Source: Metabacillus litoralis (GTDB lineage: Bacteria > Bacillota > Bacilli > Bacillales > Bacillaceae). Taken from it: 64,000 nucleotides of DNA. This document shows positions 1 to 12,246 of the stretch, piece after piece. The notes under the pieces were generated by a model. That model was not told where the DNA came from. It was given only the letters and a program-made list of their open reading frames with translations, and did no database searches. Position 1 is the first letter of the stretch. Each line of letters starts with the position of its first letter. The stretch lies in NCBI RefSeq assembly GCF_007994985.1, contig NZ_VOQF01000007.1:186001-250000 (forward strand), given 5' to 3'. The position numbers and the translations under genes are program-made.

Positions 1-136
1 GTTCCATCTCTTTTTTAGATTCACGATCAATTGAGACTTTTTGTGACCGTTGATTTTTTAATAGGTTCCAAAAATACATTCCTATAATAATTCCAAAGAA
101 CAATTGAATAAACAAAGCAATACTTGTCCAACTCAT
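1..136 (-). CDS. lonB: LonB ATP-dependent protease, N-terminal fragment (cut by window edge)
   Basis: Only the first 45 codons are in the window; the gene runs off the left edge. The peptide starts MSWTSIALFIQLFFGIIIG and continues into a basic stretch (NLLKNQRSQK). This is a single N-terminal membrane anchor followed by a cytosolic start, as in LonB of Bacillus, a membrane-anchored Lon-type AAA+ protease tied to sporulation. ATG at 136 has a strong AGGAGGG ribosome site just upstream (about 143-149). Next to clpX on the same strand, as in B. subtilis. The ATPase and protease domains cannot be seen here, so the call rests on the N-terminus and the neighbour. Confidence 0.85.
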   Translation of the reverse strand, partial: MSWTSIALFIQLFFGIIIGMYFWNLLKNQRSQKVSIDRESKKEME

Positions 137-654
137 TGTCGTCCCTCCTACTAAGATGCTTATTACCACAAAGGTGAAAAATAAATTAAATCTAAATACT
201 TTAAGTCTTTGTTAAAGATTAATGGTAATCTTTAACACATGTTGCTTCTAGAGATACTTTTAAGAGATTTTTGGTTATGTTTTCATTTTGATTTACACTT
301 TCCATAAAACAAATTACGAACCAAGAAGGTTAATACACACAACATAAGCCTCGTACCTTTACAAACAACATTCTTTCAGATAAAAAACTTACTAAATGAA
401 CAAATAAACAGTCTGTAGTTATTCCCAATAAAAAAAATCGAATAAAAATCGTTATGTAGTTAGGGGAAATATCCTGATAGCTAACAAAAGACAAGCTACT
501 ACTTGTCATTCTAAAGCAACACTATTTTTTAACTATTTTAGAAGCGGTTATTTATAGCTAGTATCTCCTAGCAATGGAAGGATTAAACATCATTTAAAGA
601 TTCTATCGAAGAATTTCCTTTGATTATGATTCAGGTCTTACTCATTATGCATTC
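137..654. other. lonB-clpX intergenic region, no gene seen
   Basis: About 520 bases without a credible reading frame. It holds a perfect inverted repeat at 211-236 (arms GTTAAAGATTA/TAATCTTTAAC, 4-base loop) without a U-run, and a small hairpin at 490-507 (GACAAG/CTTGTC). The lonB promoter should lie here, but no clear consensus was found by eye. Confidence 0.5.
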
Positions 655-695
655 AAAAAAGGGATGAGAGCTGTAAACAGCTTTCATCCCTTTTT
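655..695 (-). terminator. Terminator after clpX, possibly bidirectional
   Basis: GGGATGAAAGCTG/CAGCTCTCATCCC stem with a TAAA-type loop, followed by T6 on the minus strand and T5 on the plus strand. It closes the clpX transcript. Confidence 0.85.
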
Positions 696-708
696 AATAA
701 ATATGCAA

Positions 709-1974
709 TTAAGCAGAAGTCTTTTTATCTTCTTGTATAACAGTTCCGTCTTTTAAGACAAGTTTAGGTGGCATTTCACCTTTTACTGCTTCATCCGTAA
801 TAATTGTCTTAACAATATCATCTCTTGATGGTAAGTCAAACATCATATCTAACATGATTCCTTCGATGATCGAGCGAAGTCCACGAGCACCTGTTTTTCT
901 TTCAATTGCTTTTTTCGCAATTTCTAACAGTGCACCATCTTCAAATTCCAGTTCCACTCCATCTAAATCAAGCATTTTCTGATATTGCTTAACTAATGCA
1001 TTTTTTGGCTTAGTTAATATTTCAACTAAAGCCTCTTCATCAAGCGGCTCCAAGCTTGCAATAACAGGTAAACGTCCGATAAATTCAGGAATTAAACCGA
1101 ATTTAAGTAAATCTTCGGGTAATACCTGTGAAAGAAGTGCTTTTTTGTCTAGATCAGCATTTTTATTATCAGATCCAAAGCCAATTACTTTTCTGCCTAG
1201 ACGACGCTTGATGATTTGTTCAATACCATCAAATGCCCCACCACATATAAACAAAATGTTCGTTGTATCAATTTGAATAAATTCTTGATGTGGATGTTTT
1301 CTTCCGCCCTGAGGTGGAACACTTGCCACAGTACCTTCAAGAATTTTTAATAAAGCTTGCTGAACTCCCTCACCTGAAACGTCACGTGTAATCGATGGAT
1401 TTTCAGACTTTCGAGCAACTTTATCAATTTCATCAATATAAATAATGCCTTTTTCAGCTTTTTCAACATCATAGTCTGCAGCTTGGATAAGCTTTAGTAA
1501 GATATTTTCAACATCTTCCCCAACATAACCAGCTTCAGTTAATGACGTAGCATCAGCAATTGCAAATGGTACATTAAGTATACGAGCTAATGTTTGTGCA
1601 AGTAGAGTTTTACCACTACCAGTTGGACCAATCATTGAGATATTACTTTTTGATAATTCAACATCGTCAATTTTGCTATTGGAATTGATTCTTTTATAAT
1701 GATTGTAAACAGCCACTGCCAATGATTTTTTCGCATTATCTTGACCAATTACATACTCATCAAGGATATCATTAATTTCTTTTGGTTTTGGTACATCCTT
1801 AAATTCTACTTCTTCTTCAGTACCAAGTTCTTCTTCTACGATTTCTGTGCAGAGTTCAATACACTCATCACATATATATACTCCAGGTCCTGCAACTAAT
1901 TTACGAACCTGATCTTGAGTTTTACCACAAAACGAACATTTTAGTTGTCCTTTTTCGTCGTTAAATTTAAACAT
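709..1974 (-). CDS. clpX: ATP-dependent Clp protease ATP-binding subunit ClpX
   Basis: AAA+ unfoldase that recognises substrates and feeds them to the ClpP chamber in the cytosol. The 421-residue length is normal. An N-terminal zinc-binding domain has Cys13, Cys16, Cys35 and Cys38. Walker A is GPTGSGKT (116-123), Walker [10 protein letters not shown] (176-184), and the pore loop GYVGED (149-154). The VIGFGSD stretch near 265 fits the IGF-type ClpP-docking loop. ATG start with an AAGGGGTG ribosome site. Lies between tig and lonB, the standard Bacillus order, with its own terminator downstream and a 476-base gap upstream, so it is probably monocistronic. Confidence 0.98.
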   Translation of the reverse strand: MFKFNDEKGQLKCSFCGKTQDQVRKLVAGPGVYICDECIELCTEIVEEELGTEEEVEFKDVPKPKEINDILDEYVIGQDNAKKSLAVAVYNHYKRINSNSKIDDVELSKSNISMIGPTGSGKTLLAQTLARILNVPFAIADATSLTEAGYVGEDVENILLKLIQAADYDVEKAEKGIIYIDEIDKVARKSENPSITRDVSGEGVQQALLKILEGTVASVPPQGGRKHPHQEFIQIDTTNILFICGGAFDGIEQIIKRRLGRKVIGFGSDNKNADLDKKALLSQVLPEDLLKFGLIPEFIGRLPVIASLEPLDEEALVEILTKPKNALVKQYQKMLDLDGVELEFEDGALLEIAKKAIERKTGARGLRSIIEGIMLDMMFDLPSRDDIVKTIITDEAVKGEMPPKLVLKDGTVIQEDKKTSA

Positions 1975-2410
1975 TGTTTCACCCCTTATATCTTTATCTC
2001 AATCAATCCGAGCTACCCAAATCTCTCCATGTAGGTAGTAGTTCCTCAAACAGAAATTGTAAAACAGGTATGTATTGCATTTTACCATAAGTAGAGCAAT
2101 GAGAGGTAGTGATACTACTTTTGTCACCTGAAAAAGGTTACAAAGATGAAGATTGACAAAACAAATAAGCCTCAACTACCCTATCCTGCAAGTGTTCATG
2201 ATTTTTTAGTAAGAACGGTGATGCATGTTATCTTATTTTATGTATGTAATGGCTTTCTTATATCATTCCCAAAGGAATATATTTAAAACATGGTTATTAA
2301 AAGTGATCTATTATATGCAAACTTAAATTTCATACTATGTATAAAATGGAACTCCAGACTTAACGAGTTAGCAATATGTAACTGAACTATTAACAGCCTT
2401 ATTTGTACAA
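1975..2410. other. clpX-tig intergenic region, no gene seen
   Basis: About 435 bases upstream of clpX. No frame with a ribosome site was found. A -10-like TAAAAT occurs on the minus strand near 2083-2088 but without a good -35, so the clpX promoter is not assigned. Confidence 0.4.
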
Positions 2411-2439
2411 AACAAGGCACGATCTACTCGCGCCTTGTT
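2411..2439 (-). terminator. tig terminator
   Basis: 12-bp stem (AACAAGGCGCGA/TCGTGCCTTGTT with one G-U pair) and a 5-base loop, followed by TTGT on the minus strand, directly after the tig stop. Confidence 0.8.
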
Positions 2440-2450
2440 CTATAATTATA

Positions 2451-3740
2451 TTATGCAACAACTTTGCTATTTTCTACAAGGAAATCAATTGCTTTACGAA
2501 CTTTTAGATCTTCCTTAAGTCCATCAGCTGATCCACCTAATGCTTGTTTAACGTTTTCAACAGGCATGTTATACATTTCAGCCATTTTAGCGATTTCTGC
2601 TTCTACATCTTCATCAGAAACTTCAATGTTTTCTGCTTTTACAATTGCTTCAAGAGTTAAGTTATATTTAACGCGTTTTTCAGCATCATCTTTCATTTGT
2701 GCTTTTAGTGCTTCTTCATCTTGTCCAGAGAACTGGAAGTAAAGCTCTAAATTCATACCTTGCATTTGAAGACGTTGTTCAAACTCCTGCATCATTCTTG
2801 AAATTTCATTTTCAATCAATGCATTTGGAATGTCAACTTCAACACTTGCAGCAGCTTTTTCTACTAATGTATCACGTAAGTGGTTTTCAGCTTCTGTCTT
2901 TTTAGCTTCTTCAAGACGAGTTCTTGTTTGAGCTTTAAGTTCATCAAGAGTTTCAACTTCTTCGTTAACATCTTTAGCAAATTCATCATCTAAAGCTGGA
3001 AGCTCTTTTGTTTTAATTTCGTGAATTTTTACTTTAAATACAGCTGGCTTACCTGCAAGATTTTCTGCATGGTATTCTTCTGGGAAAGTTACTTCTACTT
3101 CCTTCTCAGCACCTGTTTCTAGACCAATAAGCTGTTCTTCAAAACCTGGGATAAATGATCCTGATCCAATTTCTAACGAGTAGTTTTCTGCAGCTCCGCC
3201 TTCAAATGCTTCACCATCTACATATCCGTCAAAATCGATAACAGTTGTATCACCATTCTCAATTGAACCTTCTTCTTTAACAACTAACTCAGCATTGCGC
3301 TCTTGAAGTTGTTTTAACTCATTTTCAATATCTTCATCTGTTACAGTATCGTCAAGTTTTTCAACTTCTAGACCTTTGTATTCACCTAATTTAACTTCAG
3401 GCTTTACTGTAACCTTAGCAGTGAAGATTAAGCTTTTGCCTTTTTCGATTTGTTCAACATCAATTTCAGGACGATCAACAGGATCGATTCCAGCTTCGTC
3501 AACTGCATTTGGATATGCTTTTGGTAAGATAATATCTAAAGCATCTTGATATAATGATTCAACACCAAAGCGTTGTTCGAACATGCCACGTGGGATTTTG
3601 CCTTTACGGAATCCTGGAATAGATACTTGTTTTACTACTTTTTTGAATGCTTCATCAAGTGCTTGTGTGAAGTCCTCTGCAGATACTTCAACCGTAAGAA
3701 CGCCTTCGTTCCCCTCAAGTTTTTCAAATTTTACTGACAT
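2451..3740 (-). CDS. tig: Trigger factor, ribosome-bound chaperone and prolyl isomerase
   Basis: Meets nascent chains at the ribosome exit tunnel. The N-terminal ribosome-binding signature GFRKGKIPR is at about 43-51. The central FKBP-like domain (roughly 150-245) contains [20 protein letters not shown]-type sequence. The C-terminal part is a long helical, acidic domain with conserved [14 protein letters not shown]. 429 residues, the usual length. ATG with a GGAGGG ribosome site. Upstream of clpX in the standard order but separated from it by a terminator. Confidence 0.98.
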   Translation of the reverse strand: MSVKFEKLEGNEGVLTVEVSAEDFTQALDEAFKKVVKQVSIPGFRKGKIPRGMFEQRFGVESLYQDALDIILPKAYPNAVDEAGIDPVDRPEIDVEQIEKGKSLIFTAKVTVKPEVKLGEYKGLEVEKLDDTVTDEDIENELKQLQERNAELVVKEEGSIENGDTTVIDFDGYVDGEAFEGGAAENYSLEIGSGSFIPGFEEQLIGLETGAEKEVEVTFPEEYHAENLAGKPAVFKVKIHEIKTKELPALDDEFAKDVNEEVETLDELKAQTRTRLEEAKKTEAENHLRDTLVEKAAASVEVDIPNALIENEISRMMQEFEQRLQMQGMNLELYFQFSGQDEEALKAQMKDDAEKRVKYNLTLEAIVKAENIEVSDEDVEAEIAKMAEMYNMPVENVKQALGGSADGLKEDLKVRKAIDFLVENSKVVA

Positions 3741-3895
3741 ATGTTGTTCCCTCCAAAGATCTATTATGATGTGCGAATAAGTGATAGGTAATTTTTGGCT
3801 GCTTGTCCAGTTTGAACAAACTGCCTAGATCATATACCTGTTTTTATGTACGGTAAACAATAACCGGATACTAACCATGCTCAGGATTTCGTAAT

Positions 3896-3935
3896 AAAAA
3901 AGAAGGCCTATTTTGCCCACGATAAAAAAGACCTA
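3896..3935 (-). terminator. Probable terminator after the TPR gene
   Basis: On the minus strand AGGTCTTTTTT pairs imperfectly with AAAATAGGCCT around a 9-base loop, followed by a T-rich tail. Weaker than its neighbours because the stem has a wobble pair and a bulge. Confidence 0.5.
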
Positions 3936-4003
3936 ATTTACGATGATCACTATTTTGCAACCATTTAATTATAACATAGAATATATACCTTTCAACATTT
4001 AGC

Positions 4004-5014
4004 TTATATTTGCATATAAGAAATTTCTTCTATTTGATATATTTTTTGACAGGCTTCCTCTAGATGAGCAATTGATTTATCATACAATTTCTCTATTTCT
4101 TCTTCTTCTAACCCAATTCCATGCATTTCATAGCCAACAATTTGTAGAGCTGCTGCCCATAGTTTTGCTTCAGTTGGTTTTGGTAAAAATGGATATAGTA
4201 CATATAAATGCCTAATCCAGATTTCTTTTACAGCTTCATAAAGAGTAGGATTTTCTATTCCTAGTGTATCGTCTAATATATTTAATACCTTTTTTGTGAA
4301 AAGATGATCTGAAATATCTTTCAGATCAGAAGGTATTATACTCATTGATTCTCCAAACTTCGTTACTGTTACTTCTTTGCTTATCTCATTTTCAATCATC
4401 AAATGCAATATCATTGTTTTAACCATAGGGTGAGTCATAGGATTTTCCAACAATATCTTTAGTGAGGAAAAGTGTTTATTAATATTTCGATCTCTTAAAG
4501 ACTCAATATAGGACATTTGCTTTGAGACATCTTCAAGAATATCTTCTATGTACATCGTAGGTTCCTGGTTTTCTTCTAAATCCTCAACGATATCATCTTG
4601 ATTTTGTGTCATTTTCCTACTGAACTCTAATAATTTGTAAAAATGTTCAGCACTTTCAGCAGGAAGGTTATTTTCTTCTAAAACAGCCTCTATTGTTGCT
4701 TGTACTTCTTGATACTCTCTTAATTGAATCAAGATTGTTAAATAAATTTGTAGAACAGTAAAATAATGCCCAATATCTTCTTGAAGCATTTTTTTACAAA
4801 CATCTTTTGCTTCATTTAACTCACCAAGCTCCATCAAGCAAATGGCCATCCCTAAATAAATTTCTGCCTTATCCTCATTTAATGCTTTTGCTTCTGAAAA
4901 CATACCAAGTGCTTCAGTGTATTTCTTTTCCTTTAATAGTGCCATTCCTTTATCCAAAAATTTCTCTTTTAAATTCGGAAAAGGGATAACATTTGATCGT
5001 TTATCTTCTTTCAT
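4004..5014 (-). CDS. ysoA: TPR-repeat protein, YsoA-like
   Basis: 336-residue soluble protein, highly charged, no signal peptide or membrane segment. The N-terminal half carries tetratricopeptide-like helices: residues about 19-60 (MALLKEKKYTEALGMF, then DKAEIYLGMAICLMELGE) and 65-100. The acidic middle (about 133-145) is probably a linker. The function is not known; TPR folds mediate protein contacts. Position next to tig and the leu genes matches ysoA of B. subtilis. The ATG at 5014 lacks a strong ribosome site (GGAGTTGACC is closest). Confidence 0.85.
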   Translation of the reverse strand: MKEDKRSNVIPFPNLKEKFLDKGMALLKEKKYTEALGMFSEAKALNEDKAEIYLGMAICLMELGELNEAKDVCKKMLQEDIGHYFTVLQIYLTILIQLREYQEVQATIEAVLEENNLPAESAEHFYKLLEFSRKMTQNQDDIVEDLEENQEPTMYIEDILEDVSKQMSYIESLRDRNINKHFSSLKILLENPMTHPMVKTMILHLMIENEISKEVTVTKFGESMSIIPSDLKDISDHLFTKKVLNILDDTLGIENPTLYEAVKEIWIRHLYVLYPFLPKPTEAKLWAAALQIVGYEMHGIGLEEEEIEKLYDKSIAHLEEACQKIYQIEEISYMQI

Positions 5015-5225
5015 ATGTGGTCAACTCCAGCAACCTTTGTATGCATACAAGTGTAACAATCCAAGACTTGGAAAACAAGCGCAAGTTCTAACAGTAAATT
5101 TAATTTAATTTTTATAACGGTAAACTAAATATATTTTTTAGAAACAAAGTCAGCGATAGTGCTTAATGATGCTTATTATGTAATTTGTTGATTGAAGTTA
5201 ACAGGCTTGCATAGAGTCTATCGAT

Positions 5226-5256
5226 CCTAGTATAAAAAATACTATTTTATACTAGG
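5226..5256. repeat. 12-bp perfect inverted repeat
   Basis: Arms CCTAGTATAAAA and TTTTATACTAGG flank a 7-base loop. There is no U-run on either side, so it is not a standard terminator. The gap is about 600 bases long and lies between leuD and the TPR gene. Confidence 0.6.
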
Positions 5257-5396
5257 AGGTATTTCTTTCTGAAATGAGTTTTGGGTTAATTTATTTTCTT
5301 AATAATTATATTTTGTTGTTTAATATTCATTACATGCATTTGATTTTTCACAAAAGTATTTTGAAAGATTTTATTGCAGTTGGATACATTATAGTG

Positions 5397-5527
5397 GAAT
5401 TGAGCGGAAGACACTTGACTCCTGCGGGTGTAGAGGAAAGGGTGAGACCCCACAGGCGAAGCCAAGGAGACTCGAGCTTCCTCCCAGGCGAATCTTGTGT
5501 CTGGAGCGAAATGGAACGAACTTGTTA
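5397..5527 (+). repeat. Dispersed Bacillaceae intergenic repeat, imperfect inverted repeat
   Basis: GC-richer than its surroundings. It contains GAGCGGAAGACACTTG, CTCCTGCGGG, GTGAGACCCCACAGGCG, AAGGAGACTCGAGC and GTGTCTGGAGCG in that order. The ends are complementary (AGACAC/GTGTCT), so it can fold as one long structure. From memory, near-identical elements are scattered through many Bacillaceae genomes and are often mis-annotated as short proteins. The open frame running through it has no codon signature of a gene. Whether it is a miniature mobile element or a structured RNA cannot be decided here. Only one copy is in this window. Confidence 0.7.
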
Positions 5528-5539
5528 ATAGTCACAAAC

Positions 5540-5575
5540 AAAAAAATTGAGCTTCATTTTTAAGAGAAGCTCAAC
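5540..5575 (-). terminator. Terminator of the ilv-leu operon
   Basis: TTGAGCTTC/GAAGCTCAA stem followed by T7 on the minus strand, about 40 bases past the leuD stop. Confidence 0.9.
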
Positions 5576-5611
5576 AATTAATGAATATCCTTTATTAAAT
5601 TAACTTTACGC

Positions 5612-6208
5612 TCATAGAAATGTTGCTTTTCTAGTATCTTCAAATTTCGTGATATTTTCACCATAATTTAACGTTAAATCTATTTCATCCTTACCATATA
5701 AAAGCATATCTTTCCAATAAGGATCAACAGAAAAATCTTGTGATAATCCATCATTATCTAAAATCTCTTGATTCTGTAAATCAATTTTCAATTCATAGCC
5801 TTCAACATGTGATTTCTGACGTATTAAATCTAAAACAGATTGATCTAAAGCTATAGGTAGAATTCCATTTTTCAAACAGTTTTGATGAAAGATATCAGCA
5901 TAAGAAGGTGCTAAAATCACTTGAAATCCATAATCTGATAGAGCCCATGGTGCATGCTCACGAGATGATCCACAACCAAAGTTCTCACCAGCAAGTAGAA
6001 CAGAGGCACCTTTACTTTTTTCTTGATTTAATTCAAATTCTGGATTTTCACTTCCATCTGGAAGGTATCTCCAATCAAAAAACGCAAATCTACCATATCC
6101 TGTTTTCTCTATCCTCTTTAAAAATTGCTTTGGAATGATTTGATCTGTGTCAACATTTGCACGATTTAATACAGCTACTTTCCCTGTATGTGTTGTAAAA
6201 GGTTTCAT
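5612..6208 (-). CDS. leuD: 3-isopropylmalate dehydratase small subunit
   Basis: With LeuC, isomerises 2-isopropylmalate to 3-isopropylmalate in leucine synthesis. Starting at ATG 6208 (MKPFTTHTGKV) gives 198 residues, the normal length, and places AGGAGGGG 6 bases upstream; a longer frame exists but lacks this site. Conserved swivel-domain features are NRANVDTDQIIP, GENFGCGSSREHAPWAL and FHQNCLKNGILPI. Last gene of the operon, before a strong terminator. Confidence 0.97.
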   Translation of the reverse strand: MKPFTTHTGKVAVLNRANVDTDQIIPKQFLKRIEKTGYGRFAFFDWRYLPDGSENPEFELNQEKSKGASVLLAGENFGCGSSREHAPWALSDYGFQVILAPSYADIFHQNCLKNGILPIALDQSVLDLIRQKSHVEGYELKIDLQNQEILDNDGLSQDFSVDPYWKDMLLYGKDEIDLTLNYGENITKFEDTRKATFL

Positions 6209-6346
6209 ATTTCCCCTCCTAAAGTTACTCATTCATAATATAGCTTCTATTTTAGTTTATTTTCGAAAGTCAACAGCAAAGTATATAACATGGTGGCAAT
6301 TTTTCTTCTTAGATGGATATCCTTCATTCTATACTGCTTCCACAAA

Positions 6347-7780
6347 TTAAAAGGACATTGCACCTTCCTTGATATGACGGACATCTACAAATCTGCCATG
6401 TAGAGCCGCGGCTGCTGCCATTGCTGGACTAACTAAATGAGTTCTAGCACCTTTACCTTGTCTTCCTTCGAAGTTTCGGTTAGATGTTGAAGCACAACGT
6501 TCTCCGTCTGGTACAACATCGTTATTCATACTTAAGCACATACTACAGCCTGATTCTCTCCATTCAAAGCCAGCTTCTTTAAAAATCACATCAAGACCTT
6601 CTGCTTCTGCTACCTTTTTAACCTTTTGTGATCCTGGTACAACCATCGCACGAACAGTTGAAGGAACTTTTAATCCTTTTAGACTTGTAATCACTTCTGC
6701 CGCTTGTCTTAAGTCTGTTATACGTGAATTTGTACAAGACCCTATAAATACATGCTCAACTGTAATTTTCTCAATTTGCGTGTTAGGCTCAAGTCCCATA
6801 TAGCTGTATGCACGCTTAGCTTCATCAACTTCTTCTTCATTAGTAAAGCTAGCAAGATCTGGTGTTTTCTCATCAACACCAACTGACATTCCAGGATTTG
6901 TTCCCCAAGTTACCATTGGTGGAATATCTTCACCTTTTAGTGTAATAACTTCATCATACTCTGCACCTTCATCAGTCTTCAACGTTTGCCAATACTCTAC
7001 TGCTTTATCAAACTCTTCACCTTTTGGTGCATATTTTCGACCTTTAACATAAGAATATGTTGTTTCGTCAGGTGCAATTAATCCAGCTCTAGCTCCTGCT
7101 TCAATTGACATATTACAAATAGTCATACGCTCATCCATAGAAAGATTCTCTATAACTTCACCTGTATATTCAATGATAAATCCTGTTCCAAAGCGAACAC
7201 CATATTTACCAATAACAGCTAAAATAACATCCTTTGCAGTAACTCCTTTTTGAAGCTTACCAGGCACATGAATATTAAGTGTTTTTGGACGCTGTCTCCA
7301 TAAAGTCTGCGTTGCTAAAACATGTTCTACCTCACTCGTTCCTATACCAAAAGCAATTGAACCAAATGCTCCATGTGTAGATGTATGACTGTCACCACAA
7401 ACAATTGTTTTTCCTGGTAATGTCAATCCAAGCTCAGGCCCTATAACATGAACAATTCCTTGATCTTCACTTGTTAAGTCTGCTAAGCGAATACCAAATT
7501 CTTTACAGTTTCGTTCTAATGCACTAATTTGATTTTTGGCAACCTCATCTTCTATAACAAAACGATTAACAGTTGGAACATTATGATCCATTGTCGCAAA
7601 CGTTCGGTCTGGTCTTCTTACTTGACGGTTTTTTTCACGTAATCCTTCAAATGCTTGTGGTGAGGTAACCTCATGGATTAAATGTAAATCTATATATATT
7701 AGATCTGGTTTGCCTTGTTCTTGTTGAACAATATGCTCATCATAAATTTTTTCAATTATAGTTCTCGGTTTCACGGTCAT
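6347..7780 (-). CDS. leuC: 3-isopropylmalate dehydratase large subunit
   Basis: Aconitase-family [4Fe-4S] subunit, partner of LeuD. The cluster ligands fit Cys in GSCTNSR and the CSMC pair in [21 protein letters not shown]-type substrate-binding motifs are present, and the start PRTIIEKI is typical. 477 residues. ATG with GAGGGGG upstream. A strong hairpin lies between leuB and this gene, which may set their relative expression. Confidence 0.98.
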   Translation of the reverse strand: MTVKPRTIIEKIYDEHIVQQEQGKPDLIYIDLHLIHEVTSPQAFEGLREKNRQVRRPDRTFATMDHNVPTVNRFVIEDEVAKNQISALERNCKEFGIRLADLTSEDQGIVHVIGPELGLTLPGKTIVCGDSHTSTHGAFGSIAFGIGTSEVEHVLATQTLWRQRPKTLNIHVPGKLQKGVTAKDVILAVIGKYGVRFGTGFIIEYTGEVIENLSMDERMTICNMSIEAGARAGLIAPDETTYSYVKGRKYAPKGEEFDKAVEYWQTLKTDEGAEYDEVITLKGEDIPPMVTWGTNPGMSVGVDEKTPDLASFTNEEEVDEAKRAYSYMGLEPNTQIEKITVEHVFIGSCTNSRITDLRQAAEVITSLKGLKVPSTVRAMVVPGSQKVKKVAEAEGLDVIFKEAGFEWRESGCSMCLSMNNDVVPDGERCASTSNRNFEGRQGKGARTHLVSPAMAAAAALHGRFVDVRHIKEGAMSF

Positions 7781-7810
7781 GGTCTAAAAACCCCCTCTTT
7801 GATTGAAAAA

Positions 7811-7844
7811 TGAGGGGCTGACGAAGTAAGTGTCAGGCCCCTCA
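7811..7844 (-). terminator. Intercistronic hairpin between leuB and leuC
   Basis: On the minus strand TGAGGGGCCTGAC pairs with GTCAGCCCCTCA (one bulged C), followed by TTTTT. Inside a conserved operon it is likely a partial terminator or an mRNA-processing boundary rather than a full stop. Inference. Confidence 0.7.
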
Positions 7845-7927
7845 TACAAAATAGGTTTTATAAAAACACTATATTACTTACATTCGTTCGAATAATTAAA
7901 AACTACCTTCTTCATTATATCTAAGGT

Positions 7928-9040
7928 TTACGAATAAGCTTCCATAATGTTTAATATAGCATGGTCATCTGCAAGTGCATTTTTAATTTCTTCAGCCATT
8001 TGTTTTGTTGAGGCAGCTTTATTTCCTTGAGCAAGATCTGCTGTACGAGTTCCAGAGTTCAATACATTATCAACAGCTTTTTCAATGGCTTTTGCTTCTT
8101 CCTCTAAACCAAATGATTGGCGAAGCATCATCGCTGCAGACAGAATAGTCGCTACAGGATTTGCTATGTTTTTCCCAGCAATATCAGGAGCTGAACCATG
8201 AATTGGTTCGTATAAATGTAAACCTGTAGAAGAAAGACTTGCAGATGCTAACATACCAAGTGATCCAGTAATCATTGACGCCTCATCACTTAAAATATCT
8301 CCGAACATATTTTCAGTCACAATAACATCAAACTGTTTTGGTGAACGTATTAGCTGCATTGCTGCATTATCCACTAACATATGTTCAAGTGTAACTTCAG
8401 GATAGCGTTTTGCTACCTCCTCAGCTACTTCTCTCCAAACACGACTAGATTCTAATACATTTGCTTTATCAACTGATGTAATATGTTTTCGACGTCGTTT
8501 TGAAGCAATTTCAAATGCTGATTCAATAATTCTCTCAATCTCAGAGCGCTTATAAAGAAGTGTATCAACAACAGCCTCTTGACCTTCATACGTTATGCGT
8601 TCACTCGGTTTACCGAAATACAACCCACCTGTTAGTTCCCGTACGATAACAAAGTCTACTCCATTAACATACTCCTTCTTTAAAGGGGAAGAATCTAGTA
8701 AGCTATCGAACGTTGTAATCGGGCGAAGATTCGCAAATAAATCAAGCTCTTTTCGGAGTGCTAATAGTCCACGTTCAGGGCGAAGCTCCATTGGATTTTG
8801 ATCCCATTTTGGTCCACCAACAGCACCTAGAATAATTGCGTCTGCCTGCTTGCAAATAGCAATTGTTTCTTCTGGCAATGGATTGCCCTTTTGATCAATT
8901 GCATCTCCACCGATAAGTCCATAATCAAACTGAAATTGATGGTGAAAATGTTCAGCTACTGTTTTTAATACTTCAACTGTTACATCCACTACCTCTTTGC
9001 CTATTCCATCACCCGGTAATAATGCAATTCTTTTCTTCAT
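7928..9040 (-). CDS. leuB: 3-isopropylmalate dehydrogenase
   Basis: NAD-dependent oxidative decarboxylation of 3-isopropylmalate, third committed step to leucine. 370 residues with the [11 protein letters not shown] start, [39 protein letters not shown] and [15 protein letters not shown] signatures of the isocitrate/isopropylmalate dehydrogenase family. ATG with GGAGGGGG upstream. Follows leuA by 22 bases. Confidence 0.98.
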   Translation of the reverse strand: MKKRIALLPGDGIGKEVVDVTVEVLKTVAEHFHHQFQFDYGLIGGDAIDQKGNPLPEETIAICKQADAIILGAVGGPKWDQNPMELRPERGLLALRKELDLFANLRPITTFDSLLDSSPLKKEYVNGVDFVIVRELTGGLYFGKPSERITYEGQEAVVDTLLYKRSEIERIIESAFEIASKRRRKHITSVDKANVLESSRVWREVAEEVAKRYPEVTLEHMLVDNAAMQLIRSPKQFDVIVTENMFGDILSDEASMITGSLGMLASASLSSTGLHLYEPIHGSAPDIAGKNIANPVATILSAAMMLRQSFGLEEEAKAIEKAVDNVLNSGTRTADLAQGNKAASTKQMAEEIKNALADDHAILNIMEAYS

Positions 9041-9062
9041 GTTCTAACCCCCTCCGAGTAAT

Positions 9063-11655
<2,593 letters not shown>

Positions 11656-11730
11656 TTATGATTTTTATAGTAGATCTATTGCTTTATATGAATCTTTAAA
11701 CCTGGTTTCAGGCAAGATTACTAACTGAAT

Positions 11731-12246
11731 TTAGACGATTGAAATTGGCACTTCTTTGGTTGTTCTTTGAGTTCCACGAGTAAAAGCAGTTGTACCAGTT
11801 CTAGCAATTTCTTTTATGCCATAAGGCTTTAATAAATCAATTAGAACTTCAATTTTTTCAGGCTCTCCTGTCACTTGAACAACTACACTTTCACGACTAA
11901 CATCAATGACTGATGCTCTAAATGGTTGAATAAGACCTTGAAGCTCCATCCTTGTAGCAGCAGTTGACATTACTTTTATTAAAGCAAGCTCTCTAGAAAC
12001 AATTGATTGTGAAGTAATATCCGTTACCTTTAATACATCAATTTGTTTATTGAGCTGTTTTGTAATTTGTTCAACTTCTTTTTCCTCTGAAACATTTACC
12101 ACAACTGTCATTCTAGAAACACCTTCTGTTTCAGCATGACCAACAGTGATGCTTTCAATATTGTAATGCCTTTTTGTAAATAAACCTGTAATTCTATTTA
12201 AAACACCAGTTTGGTTTAAAACTGTTAAAGAGAGAATTCTTTTCAT
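11731..12246 (-). CDS. ilvH: Acetolactate synthase small (regulatory) subunit
   Basis: 171 residues. N-terminal ACT domain ([20 protein letters not shown], about 7-26) for valine feedback on IlvB, and a conserved C-terminal domain ending in [12 protein letters not shown]. The start overlaps the ilvB stop as ATGA, the usual coupling of the two subunits. A 99-base gap separates it from ilvC. Confidence 0.97.
   Translation of the reverse strand: MKRILSLTVLNQTGVLNRITGLFTKRHYNIESITVGHAETEGVSRMTVVVNVSEEKEVEQITKQLNKQIDVLKVTDITSQSIVSRELALIKVMSTAATRMELQGLIQPFRASVIDVSRESVVVQVTGEPEKIEVLIDLLKPYGIKEIARTGTTAFTRGTQRTTKEVPISIV

Noticed and set aside
5274-5528. 84-codon open frame in the leuD-ysoA gap
   Set aside because: Its second half is the translation of a dispersed repeat that gives similar spurious peptides in other genomes; start poorly spaced from the ribosome-like site.
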